NCBI RefSeq assembly: GCF_020882245.1 | Contig: NC_083600.1 | Span: 1,736,001 to 1,800,000, forward strand | Origin: Rhopalosiphum padi | Lineage: Eukaryota; Arthropoda; Insecta; Hemiptera; Aphididae | Direction: 5' to 3' | Length of the DNA: 64,000 bases | In this document: positions 50,601-60,687 of the stretch, piece by piece | Layout: each line of letters begins with the position of its first letter | Position numbering within the stretch: position 1 is the first letter of the stretch | Made by a program: the position numbers and the translations under genes | Notes under the pieces: model-generated | The model's input: the letters and a program-made list of their open reading frames with translations, nothing else | What the model was told of the DNA's origin: nothing | Database searches by the model: none

Positions 50601-53315
50601 TTCTAATATAACCTTAAAAAAATAAAATAAGTATGACCAAAACTTATTCCTCATAATTCAGTATAATATGATTTTAAATACTAGTCATAAAATAGACAAA
50701 AAAAAAACCTAACTAATAAGTAAAAATAAGATGAACATATATATTTTTACCTTCTCAAAATCTTCTTTCTCTTTTGCTGGATTTGTATCATCAAAACGCA
50801 TTATTAGGCGGCCATTAAAAGCCAATTGATAGTGTTGATTTAATAGAGCAGCTTTTGCATGACCAATATGCAAATATCTGAAAAATATTATTTATAACAT
50901 TTAATTAACCATAATGCATAAAAACTATACACTTTTTCATTTTATATTCTTAAGGGGATTGGAAGCGGTAATTTTCTGTCTTTGTCTAACACACATGGAA
51001 CATAAAAAAAATAATAGCTATACGCTTGACAAAAATTAAGGTACTTCTAGTTGTTCGATTTAAAATATGTACAGATGTTTTAATTGGTATACAAGTTTAC
51101 TTTGCATCAGTCGAAGCACTTTTTTAATTGTTTTATTATTTAAAAAAAATATTTTAAATTTTATAAATTTGTCAATTTTTACTATTAAATATGTTAAAAA
51201 TATGCTTCAACTGATGCAAAGTAAACTTGTATACCATTCAATCATTTTTACATATTTTAAATCGAACAAATAGAAGTTCCTTAATTTTTGTCAGGCACGT
51301 ATAGCTATTTTTCCAATGTTCCACGTGTGTAAGACAAAGACAGAAAATCACCGCTTCCAATCCCTTAAGGTAATTTGTTACTATAAATGTTAAAAAATGT
51401 ATAAAACACATTAGCACTAACCCACTTGCTTCTGGAGGAAATCTAACAACAACTTTTCCTATTTCAGCTCCTGGTAGTTCGACAAACTTTCCTTGTTGCT
51501 TACTATTGTCTTCAACGGACTTTTGCGGTTTTGATGCTTTTTCATTTTTTTTAGAGTCTGTTTTCTTGTTTTTAAGGATAGGAGTAGAACCTATGCATGC
51601 ACCAATATATTATTAATTATAACTTATACAACCTTAAAAAGTAAAAACTTATTAATAGTTAAAAAAAATGTAAATACTTAATATTTAATAGATGCATTGC
51701 ATTGAATGCAATATAGATTGATTTTTTAAAGTTAAGATATGAGTAGGTAAAATAAAATGAACAAATTATTAGAATACAATCGGTAATTATAATATATGTA
51801 ATATTAGAACAAATAAAGGTATGCTATTATTATTAAAATCTGACAATATATTTTTATAATAACCCAAAAATAAGTAAATTTATACAAATATAACATTTTT
51901 TTAAAATATATCTAATCAATTTAATAAACTATAAAACTAATTTATATTAAACTAACTTTCTATCAATTATTTAAAAAAAAGTTAATTAATAAAACATACA
52001 ATGAACATTAGTCAAATACAATTACAAATGTTATAAATAGGTTAAGCATTATAAGAAAATAGATTCGTTTACTTCAATGGATATATAGTAGATATAGTTA
52101 TAATAAATGACAAAAAAAAAGGTAGGCAAGTGTGTACCGCTTTGCTATATATTAGATGTCGAGTAGTTCACTATTATTATATATTATGGAGTATGTTAAA
52201 TTTGAATTCTATAATAGGTATATCATTATACATGAAAAATGATTTTGATTGGAAACGATCTATTAATCTTTATCACTGAGTTTATTTCATGATAAATTTT
52301 ATTAATAATCTTAACACAACAATATTATTTTATTATTGTATTATTTATTTTATATATTTTTTTTTAAGTTTTAAGATAATCAATATTACAAAATAATTAT
52401 TTTAATAATAATAATATTGAATTTGTGTAAAAATTCCTATTTTTCATTAATTTTTTTTAATTTATCCCAATTATTAAGAAAAATACTAGGGATTTTTACT
52501 TTTGATCCCCCCTCCCCAGTATCAACTACATTCACTTTCCTACCAGAAAATTTGTTGAAGTTGAAAATCAAAGCATTTTTACTGCTTCAAAACAAATCTC
52601 CAGACAAAAAAAAATACATCATTGTAAAATTTAAACATTCCTCACTCCACTCTAAAATAAATTAGTTTCTAAGAAATTCAAGCTGTAAAGAAATTATTTG
52701 ACAAGGAATATGAGATAAAAATATTTTTTGGAATATAACTGCATTAAAGATAAAAAATTACCTTGTTTTTTTGCATTCGTGTTTTGCAAGTCTGGAGTAG
52801 CCGACTAAAACAAATTAAAAAAAAAAAACAAATAAATTATAAATAATATCAGTTTTTGATTTGTAATAATGATTTAATAAGAACATAGATGATATATTTC
52901 TAACTGACAAAATAATAAGATATCAATCGGTAACTGTTAATTTAATACCGATTCGGCGATACACATAACGTTGAGATTTCATCACAGTTCGAGGTATTAC
53001 AAAATCTGACCAAAAATTTTTTTTTTTTTTTCTTTATTAATATATATACAATCTGTACACAAGGCACAATAAGAATATAGGCTATAATATTACAGGAGGA
53101 AAATCTTGAGTGAAGAAGCCACCCACTGATGACACTTCGTCAAAAATTAGCGTTAAATTTTATGCATCTACTTACATTGTCTATACACAAACATAATACC
53201 ATTTTATCGAGAATATAGGTGTAATTATTTGAACTGTTAACTGTATTTAGGTAAATGCTGATCGTCTTACCTGCTGCTCCAGACTGGACAGATCTTTTCC
53301 GGGAGCGGTACTCAT
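41671..53315 (-). CDS. EPRS: Bifunctional glutamate/proline-tRNA ligase (EPRS), 25 exons, 1694 residues
   Basis: Cytosolic enzyme that charges tRNA-Glu and tRNA-Pro. Exons in transcript order: 53315-53271, 52804-52762, 51590-51422, 50877-50751, 50612-50417, 50073-49902, 48630-48379, 48240-47806, 47730-47383, 47318-47207, 46792-46718, six 216-bp exons (46188-45973, 45885-45670, 45575-45360, 45265-45050, 44964-44749, 44663-44448), 44014-43901, 43817-43464, 43396-43244, 43155-43038, 42971-42637, 42548-42312, 42247-41913, 41839-41671. Sum 5085 nt, all phases fit. Class I GluRS: YLHIGHAKAAL (HIGH at 89-92) and VLSKRKLTWF (about 317-326). WHEP linker about 634-1128. Class II ProRS: RPTSETGMYP (about 1265), RTREFLWQEGH (motif 2, about 1309), and a four-Cys zinc site (CGRPTC about 1624-1629, CIHPEC about 1675-1680), ending FGRSY. 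The N-terminus has about 75 polar/basic residues before KFVELPGAEIG instead of the GST-like domain seen in other animals. Confidence 0.96.
44448..46188 (-). repeat. Tandem array of six near-identical WHEP-encoding exons and introns
   Basis: Six 216-bp (72-codon) phase-0 exons repeat with periods of 303, 310, 310, 301 and 301 bp in transcript order. Each ends with the first helix of a WHEP domain (INEQGDKVRTMKSSNAPK) and begins with the second helix (ADVGEAVKVLLALKAEYKTI), so every exon junction restores a WHEP helix-turn-helix. With the partial exons at 46718-46792 and 43901-44014 this makes seven WHEP domains. Differences between units are few: TGDDF or TGVDF, NAPK or NASK, and a more diverged first unit (ADLEEAEKVLLFLK). 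The introns are also nearly identical, showing recent duplication or gene conversion. WHEP domains bind RNA and mediate protein contacts in animal EPRS. Confidence 0.95.
46793..47206 (-). other. EPRS intron, no element recognised
   Basis: AT-rich intron between the exons at 47318-47207 and 46792-46718. The antisense frame on the plus strand at 46037-46225, just beside it, is a shadow of WHEP unit 1. Confidence 0.8.
49125..49740. mobile_element. Large foldback element (about 616 bp) in an EPRS intron
   Basis: The left arm (about 49125-49401) and right arm (about 49470-49740) are inverted copies with high identity. Paired landmarks are TGATTCTTTTATCATGAAAC / TATGATAAAAGAATCA, CCAAAGCAGAATATTTTTTT / ATATTCTGCTTTGG, and AATCGAACTTAGGGCGAGTA / CTCGCCCTAAGTTCGATT. 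The loop (about 49402-49469) holds an ACGGAGTGGAATGGTACGGG segment. It has no coding capacity and lies in the intron between 49902 and 48630. A half copy of the same family is at 57654-57905. Confidence 0.88.
50950..51368. mobile_element. Palindromic MITE (419 bp) bounded by TTAA in an EPRS intron
   Basis: Inverted arms run from both ends for about 150 bp: GGGGATTGGAAGCGGTAATT on the left against AATCCC...CCGCTTCC on the right, and GTATACAAGTTTACTTTGCA against TGCAAAGTAAACTTGTATAC nearer the centre. Both ends are bounded by TTAA (50950-50953 and 51365-51368), the duplication used by piggyBac-type elements, so a piggyBac-derived MITE is suggested. It lies between the exons 51590-51422 and 50877-50751, with its end only 53 bp from an exon. 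Confidence 0.8.
51591..52761 (-). other. EPRS intron carrying a dispersed repeat
   Basis: The intron between exons 2 and 3. Its right half contains a copy of the repeat family seen at 28160-29150 (52120-52665). I looked for GST-like coding exons here because the family normally has that domain, and saw none. Confidence 0.65.
52120..52665 (+). repeat. Second copy of the dispersed repeat family
   Basis: Begins GGTAGGCAAGTGTGTACCGC, has GAAAAATGATTTTGATTGGA near 52233, TTTTACTTTTGATCCCCCCT at about 52494, and ends CATTCCTCACTCCACTCTAAAAT. The blocks are in the same order as at 28160-29150 but with a shorter middle. An 82-codon frame over it is not credible as a gene. Confidence 0.6.
53012..53130 (-). 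mobile_element. Possible poly(A)-tailed retroelement 3' end in EPRS intron 1
   Basis: On the minus strand the sequence runs through TTGTGCCTTGTGTACAGATT and TATATATATTAATAAAG into a run of about 15 A (the T-run at about 53016-53031 on the plus strand), as expected for the polyadenylated end of a non-LTR retroelement or SINE. No coding sequence or target duplication was confirmed. Confidence 0.35.
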
Positions 53316-53560
53316 CTTCAATTGACTAACGTTAACGAAAAATCACAAGAAAAGAGAGTGCCACAAAAGGAAAATGAGTCTATAACTCAACAAATTCGAA
53401 GTGAAAGCAAAATTGAAAATAATGAATACTGAATGGCGATTACAGCGTGTTAGGTATTACTGATAACAACGACGCGTCGACGCACACACATACATATGCA
53501 CGACGTAGGTATACTCGTGTGTGGTGCCGTGTGGCAAAGCAGCTGCGAATGGCACTATCG
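53316..53560 (-). promoter_or_regulatory. Likely EPRS 5' UTR and promoter region
   Basis: Sequence immediately upstream of the EPRS start codon, with CpG clusters (GACGCGTCGACGCACACACA at about 53471-53490) contrasting with flanking AT-rich DNA. No TATA box is obvious. Extent and start site are inferred only from position. Confidence 0.35.
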
Positions 53561-53707
53561 AAATATTCGATATTAGTCGAAACATTCGATAGTGTCGTAA
53601 CAAATTTGGTTCATCATGTCTCTCACCAATTTGTATGTATTTTTAATTATCGTATTAATATTTAAGCGAGATGCAATAATTTTTAGTACAATCAAAATAT
53701 GACAGTT

Positions 53708-54354
53708 CATGGGCGTCCCCAGACATTTTTCTAGGGGGGGGGGGGGGGGCAAAATTAATTTAAAAAATAAATGAAAATTTTTTTATACATTTTATTTATA
53801 GCATATTATTATATTTCGTCATTATTACAATTAGATATTATTATAATACATTAGTCTTTTTCGTTAAATATAAATTTCAATTTCCGTGGACATTCTCTAC
53901 CAAATTGTGTCAGTGCATTTTCAATAAATTTTTCTTTATCTGAATTTACTTTTTCTCTATGAACACTCAACATGCATATTCCACTCAGTCTATCATCACC
54001 CATCGTTGATCGTAACCATGTCTTAACACGCCTTAATGTACTAAAAGAAGTAAGAACGTTCTGCTGTACAGCTTGTAGCCGGAAGAGACAAAAATATTTA
54101 AGTAAGTGATACGATAATATACACGATGTAACAGTAAACAGCTAATAATGTATTGCCGTGTGAGCACCAAAAAATACGATAAGATAAAATAATCCGATTA
54201 TTATTAATGATACTTTTTATGGATAGCATTATAGTAACATAGGTAAACCTATTTTTAGAAGCTAATTTCTCATTGGGAATTTTATCAATTGCTGTGGAAA
54301 TAACATTCCAGGGGGGGCAAGTGCCCCGTCTTGCCCCCCCTGAGGACGCCCATG
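53708..54354 (-). mobile_element. hAT transposon deletion derivative (647 bp) with exact 8-bp target duplication
   Basis: Terminal inverted repeats CATGGGCGTCC (53708-53718) and GGACGCCCATG (54344-54354) match perfectly and are followed inward by G-rich and C-rich tracts (a run of 16 G from about 53734). The complex 8-mer TGACAGTT is present on both sides (53700-53707 and 54355-54362), which is strong proof of transposition. The minus strand keeps the end of a hAT transposase. The element lies about 390 bp upstream of the EPRS start codon. Confidence 0.93.
53851..54069 (-). pseudogene. hAT transposase C-terminal fragment (frameshifted)
   Basis: The minus-strand frame reads SFSTLRRVKTWLRSTMGDDR then LSGICMLSVHRE, the classic hAT dimerisation motif, and ends in a stop at 53851-53853. 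Just upstream, the expected AERS part of the motif is in a different frame (about 54060-54075), so a frameshift separates the two. All catalytic parts are missing; no active enzyme is encoded. Confidence 0.85.
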
Positions 54355-55197
54355 TGACAGTTGGACTAGATTGTACTTAAGTAATAGGCTTAAATATTAA
54401 TATCATATCATATCATTTATCTATATCCTTTTGAAGTTCGCCATTCACTGACTTGTTTATGGGTGGGAGGGGGGCTAGGGGCTTGATGATTTAGCAAATA
54501 AGAACAAAAAGTTTGTTTTCATTTTATAATTTGACTATATGTATACATATAAATATAGAATGTAATCAATTTTTACAACCCCACCCCAGAAAAAAAATAA
54601 TAGACACCCCATTGTCGTCTGTCATTATTTATTATGTGCACTTGAGGCTGGTGCCTTCTGCCATTCTGGCCTTCTGGGTGTTTGGAAGCCGCTTTCGAGT
54701 TGGAACTGAAAATTGTTTCACCAGAAATTCGGTAGAGGGTGATTGGGTGTCCAGAAATTGGCCACTAAAAAATATAACAAAGTCGTGACTTTAATTCTAA
54801 TCTAATATATTGGTTGAATTATCTGTAATACGAGTATTTAGTAAAGCAATCCTATGAAATAGTAAACATAACTATATTGTTTAATAATTAAATTTTAATT
54901 CCTGCAATGAAATAGTTTTATTGAAGTTGTAAACTTGCAACTAAATATACCTATGTAAAGTTGAAACAGCTAAATATTTTTAACTAAACCAATTTAGTAT
55001 TTATAACTTAGATTGCTCCTATGTTAACCTGAAAATACGATTAAAATAACCATTTCAATAGTTGGGTTAAACCTTTATTTTTTTCCGTGCGCGATTGTCA
55101 TGTCTATTGTGAGTCTAGCAGTTATCATACGGTGTAAAAGTTTGTCCCGACGCTAGCCAGATGTTTTTTTGAATCCAAAAAGAATAAACGCATACCA

Positions 55198-55355
55198 AAA
55201 ATGGTGATTGAGTGTTTAGCTATCAGTTTACAACTAGTGCAAAGCGATATACATGACTGGCCAATCCGCCTACTAAAAATGGCAATTGAGTGTCTAGCTA
55301 GTAGCTATCTACCAGTCAGTGCAAATCGATACTTGGCTGGGCAATCCACCTACGA
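55198..55355 (+). repeat. 78-bp tandem duplication, two diverged copies
   Basis: AAAATGGTGATTGAGTGT at 55198 recurs as AAAATGGCAATTGAGTGT 78 bp later, and CTGGCCAATCCGCCTAC recurs as CTGGGCAATCCACCTAC. The period is a multiple of three and one 66-codon frame spans both copies, but no family is recognised and the frame is short. Confidence 0.6.
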
Positions 55356-55806
55356 CGGAGTATCATACATCCTACGTCGAAAGTCTGATGTAGTATTTTA
55401 GGAGAAAAAGTTTAAGTCGAACGAAATGTTAACACTGCAGTCAAGTTGTCAGGAAAATCGATTTAAACGCAACTAAACCACCCAGGTAGGACTATGTGGG
55501 CGCAATTAATGAAATCTGATTTATTTACTTACTATAATTTCAAAATGCTTTATATATATGTAACTAAACCTCTCATGTAGCCATGTAGGCAATTCGATTG
55601 CGTCGAACGGCGGACAATGTGCATGTGGTAAGTGAAATCAAAAGGTTTATAAACTCAAGCTTTAATCAAATAGTATATAAAGTGCCTATATAAACACCCG
55701 TTAAAGTATATATCACATACAATTACAATATATATACATAATATATAATAATATAATATATAAAGGTGGTGTAACGTTAGGTTTTTATTAAGCACATTAT
55801 ATATAG

Positions 55807-56000
55807 GATGTACCGTGACCATTTACCTACCCATTGCGAATTGCGATATCTCCTGAAATAATGGATAAAATATTAAAATTAAAATAGGTACTCGAAATAT
55901 TTATAGTTTTTGTCCATGTAAATCTTATTAAAAACCCAGAATTATGATATCTCCATTATTTCAGAAGATATCGCAATGGGTAAATCCTCACGGGACACTG
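55807..56000. mobile_element. Short palindromic MITE, about 190 bp
   Basis: The left arm contains CCCATTGCGAATTGCGATAT then CTCCTGAAATAATGGA. The right arm holds the complement, TCCATTATTTCAGAAGATAT then CGCAATGGG, followed by outer GTAAAT/CACGGGACA sequence matching ACCGTGACCATTTAC. The centre is AT-rich. No target duplication identified. Confidence 0.65.
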
Positions 56001-57029
56001 CATGTATGTGTAGTCCACAATACATTAATTAAATTTATCACATTATGTTGTACATGTATTGTATTTTTTGGCCTTGAACTTGAAAGATATTAGTAATTTT
56101 GTATATAACTCATTATACTTTTAAAGGCAGTGTAAAATAAAATAATAATTATTAATATTAGTCGATAAAAATTAAATTTCCTCTAATAGTTGAATAAATA
56201 TGCATTGACTGTGATAATTACAATGACATAATAAGGAAATCGAAAATCAATGAAAAAATTGAAAAAAGTGCAAAAAATTCGAGCACCGTGCGTTATTCAA
56301 GGCGCCGCCGCCGCTACTAATCCGCCGAAGCCGGAGTTGTTCTTGCTAATCCAACCTGCCTTGTTAGACTCAATTTAATTTACAAAATAGGAAAATGGTT
56401 TCGAGTGAGTTATAACTGAGTGATTGTTGTCACGTAATACAATTTTTTGTTCAATATTATTTCTGACCAATTAGCGTGGTTTAGGTTTAGCGGGGATAGA
56501 AGTGACTTAGATACAAATTTAAAAACTAGACTGGCGTAGTCACGAGAATGACATACTTTATATTCGAAAAATATACTTCAAATAACTTATTTTTCACTAT
56601 CGTTGGAGGTTGTTGAATGCTGATACCTATTGCTGACTGTTCCTATCAAATTTTAACTTAATGTGGGAAAAATTGTCACGGGGGTTATAAAATTAAGCTT
56701 GCACATTCGCATATATTATATATTCGTTGACAATTTTTCTAAAATCTTGATTTTCATTAGGATATACAGCTGAAAATACGTATTTCTATTTATTATAATT
56801 TTTTAGTTTTTTATAAATATTATCATGAATATAAAGTTCAAACCAAAAAGAATTTGTTTAAGTGATGTATCTTATTCTGACAAAAAGAATAACACAACGT
56901 TAATTTACCAATTTTATAGTTTTTTTTATGTTTCCTGAACATTTTGAAAAATGGACGTATCCCGTTATTGCACCGGGACCTTCAATTATAGGTTCGTATG
57001 TTCACGACAAAAGCGTGCTCTATACTTAG

Positions 57030-57257
57030 TGCGGCAAAATAAACAGTGCAGTTTAAAAGGCTATTAAAAAAAAATCATGCAACTTACAGAAATAAGGTTT
57101 ATTTTATTCCGCGGTAGGTACATCATGCCGTTTTATGCATTAAGATTTGAAAATAACATCAGAAAGATGATGACCTCCCAATAGCAATACATTTATAAAT
57201 TTCATTTCTGTAAGTCTCATAGCTTTTTTTGATAATTGCACCGTTTGTTTTGCCGCA
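57030..57257. mobile_element. Inverted-repeat element, 228 bp
   Basis: The terminal segments TGCGGCAAAATAAACAGTGC (57030-57049) and GCACCGTTTGTTTTGCCGCA (57238-57257) pair with two mismatches. A second inner pair is AACTTACAGAAAT (about 57080) with ATTTCTGTAAGTCT (about 57204). A minus-strand 68-codon frame runs through the right half but starts outside the element and looks spurious. Confidence 0.6.
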
Positions 57258-57653
57258 TTCTGTATATTAAGCAAAAACAAATTTTTCGAAAAAGTTATTT
57301 TTATTATTGATAGACCTAGATGAGAATTTTTGATTTCCGTTTCCATGTATTTTTAATTTTACGCAATTGTATGAGAGAAGAATAACCAAGTTTGCACGTT
57401 CAAGGAGTATAAAATAAAAAAATATAAAAGATTAAAATTAATTATTAATAATAATTACTATTATTAATTATTTTAATATATATATATTTTTTAATCTCAA
57501 TTTTTACTATGAATGGATTTTGGCGAGACCTGTTGCTTGCCGTATTTCTATGTATTTTTCATTTACGTCATTATATAGGTGAAAGATTGTCATATGTATT
57601 CAATACTAAGCTTGAATGTTCACGGGTATGGCGTGGGTTAAATATACAGGGCG

Positions 57654-57905
57654 ACTCTTTTATCAAACAATATTCATTATTTCAAAATAAAACAATATTA
57701 TATTTATAATTTTTAAGTTTTTACTTTTTTGAATAACAACATATATTTTGAATATCATACATTCTCAAGCAGAATATTTTCCGAATTATACATACAAATT
57801 TAAATTCAGACGAGTAGTTTATGAGTTATAAGTATTTAAAGTTTAGTTGAGCGGAGTGGAGAGGTATGGAGATACCTCGCAAAATGTATAACCTTCACTT
57901 AAAAT
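57654..57905. repeat. Half copy of the EPRS-intron foldback family
   Basis: Follows the left arm and loop of 49125-49469 in order: GACTCTTTTATCAAACAATA, TTTTTGAATAACAACATA, CAAGCAGAATATTTTC, GACGAGTAGTTTATGAGTTA and GCGGAGTGGAGAGGTATGGA. The matching right arm is absent. Confidence 0.7.
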
Positions 57906-60687
57906 AAATTTAAATCATTAATTTATTTGAAATATTGAAATTATTTAACTAATAGTTGCAAGTTAGAATACGCATGTTATTTTTATTATAATTTCATATT
58001 TTAAAGGTGGATGAAATATAAACCGTATTTTTAATGTAATTTATCACGTGTCACAATCTGTGACTTGGTGAGTATGAACATTGTTGTCAGTGAACATTGC
58101 AAATACATATTGCGTGTTAAATCTTGTTTAGTAAATTATAAATAACGTGGGTATTATAATGAGTTATATAATATAGTTCATGCAGTAAATATGATGTGAA
58201 ACAACTATAATATTAACATTGCAGTTGAGTAAATATGATGTCTACTTGACTACCTATGAATATTATGATATATTTGAATAAATAAAATAACTATTATTCA
58301 TACATATTTTTTAATTTAATAAGTACGCAGTCAGCATAAAAATTGGTGTCAAATATTCTAGCATACAAAGCAGACGGGGTGAACCTCGTAAAATTTACTG
58401 CAAATAAGTGTTCTTCTTTAGTGGCGTGGCGAGTGAAATATTAACTGTGGGCAAATACATATTTTTAGACCTATCCCTACCAATTTATATTGGTATCAAC
58501 TTTATTAAGCGCCAAAATATTTTTCTGTATTTACACAATTTTAGTTATCAAATGTTATCAATTAGTATTTTGGTTTGCCAAAAGTGACCCGCATTTTCTT
58601 GCATTATTAACAATACAGTATACAGTAATGTTGGTCCACAAATATAGTGGTTCCGGGTAAGCCGGGTAAGGGGTACCCTTTAAAATTTGGCGAGTGAAAT
58701 TACCCGTTTGGACCTATATTGGCCATACCATTGGTCTGCATCACAGCATCAGTGGTAAAAACTTGTTTGAAATTTTTTTTATAAAAGTTCTTAATATTTT
58801 GACGCTGACTTTATTAAGACAGTCAACGATAATAAAATATGAAATAAAACAATAAAACATTAAAATTAGGTATGTATTATGACAATATGTTATATAGCTA
58901 CATTATAATTTATAATTGTCGACTCGACTGTCATTATTAATTGGGCTACAAGAACTCAGATTGATATAGGTACTACGCAAAATAAAAACGTATAAAAACC
59001 CAAATATTTTATTATTATATATTAAATTGTAAAATAATATTAAGTACCCTCAATTACTGGGGATTTCTCTTTATTGGATTTAGAATTTGGCACCCGGGGC
59101 AATTGACCTGTGAGCCGCACTAAATACGCCACTGTGGCGAATAAACAAGGCAAATTGGAACGAGTCGTGTTACTTCCAAAATAGGCTATTTTAGTGTCGA
59201 TCACTTAATTATGAGTGTCATGGTCTTGCCATAGTTCTTTCAACTAACTCGAATGCTGGAATTTTTCTGCCTCATTACATGCAGGTAGCTTATTGTGTGT
59301 ATTTGCCAGATCGTTTAGTTATATTTTGCGTATTTATTGGTTTTTTGGTTTCCTACGTTATGTCTTGACATTTTTGGTGTTGATGATGGCCGGGAATTGT
59401 AAGGTCGTATTGTATTACATGGTTGGATTGACTTTTGTCTTTTAGCGTCAGTAACAGATCTGTGTGCAGTATAGAAATGCCTCGTTTTTCCGCACAAGTC
59501 GGCCACATATTTGTTTTCTTAACGTGAATAGAGCATAGTACTTTAACAGCTAAATTTTGTGCGGGTTTTTTCAACTTATTTACCCTTTATTTGTAATCTT
59601 TCATTTACTCATTTACTCAAGGTATACTTAAATGGGCTAATGGGTCATGTTTTTAATTATAAAAATATGTCGGTTTGCTTGTTTATCTATAATGCTTATT
59701 GTTAATTGTAAAATGAATGCACCTCGGAAGATCTAAAATAGAAAATAGGTAACTAATAGTAATGCATTTTACAAAAATTAAGGACAACTATATATTTACA
59801 TCTACTTAATACGTTTTTGACAAAAACGATTTTTTTAAAAATATTAATTGTAACAAAGCCACAAAGGGCTTCAGAATATTCTATTATTTTGTTGTTATTT
59901 CTTATATATACAATCAAGTTTAAAAAATAATTAAAAATTAGTAATTACTTAAATGTTAATTAATATAATAATTTAAAATATAGGTAATGTAATATATTAT
60001 TATATAATTTTATTTAATATCTAATTTTAAATTGTTTATAGGTACTACGAATCTATTAACATTGTTCTATTATTCGTCGGTGTTGACTTAAAAGATTTAA
60101 TGGGTAAAAATATTAATATATGATATACATATAACTATTATAACTACTATATAATAATAATTATTATATGCTACGTTTTCGTATTTTCGTATTTTATAAC
60201 CTGCTATTAATAGAAAAATAAATTATAAAATATTTTTAGAATTAGAGTTTAAACGTCGCTTCCGCTCAGTATCGTTTTTCTAATGCAATAATTTATCATT
60301 GAATTCCAAATTAATATATTCATTACAGTGAAACTTTTCAATGACGATGTGTACAGTGCACACGAACCAACATAATTATGCTGCATAGTGACTTCTCTTA
60401 TGGTTATTTATTTAGTTAACCAACCTGTAATTAATATTAAAAAAGTAGTTTTATTGTATTTACTTAATATTATAATTAGTTGATACAATATTCTTGTTTG
60501 TTTTATGTTTAATTAGGTGGATAATTCAAAATAATAATGATTTGTGAGAAATATATACTTTTGATTACTTAAGTGTTATATTTGTTCACTGAATCAGTAT
60601 TACACCGTATAAACGTTTAATATACTCGTAATATCATGTTTTTTATTTCAGTCGATCCAGTTTTTTAGACGAAAAATATACTGCAAA

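Larger units (their letters stand above)
54363..60687. other. Intergenic region with several inverted-repeat elements, no supported gene
   Basis: Between EPRS and the secreted-protein gene. It contains a 78-bp tandem duplication (55198-55355), three inverted-repeat or half-foldback elements (55807-56000, 57030-57257, 57654-57905), a short CpG-rich patch (56283-56340), and a right-hand transposon-like end TACGCCACTG at 59125-59134. Reading frames of 60-90 codons here have no recognisable content. Confidence 0.55.

Noticed and set aside
54513..54788. 91-codon plus-strand frame
   Set aside because: No signature, AT-biased first half and no splice context; not supported as a gene.
57140..57346. 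68-codon minus-strand frame
   Set aside because: Crosses the edge of an inverted-repeat element and shows no protein family features.
58420..59134. Possible transposon between AGTGGCGTGGCG and TACGCCACTG ends
   Set aside because: The ends pair only over a few bases and the flanking 8-mers (TCTTCTTT and TGGCGAAT) do not match, so the two are probably unrelated.
59315..59574. Two overlapping minus-strand frames of 63 and 73 codons
   Set aside because: They overlap in different frames, have no recognisable motif and no splice context.
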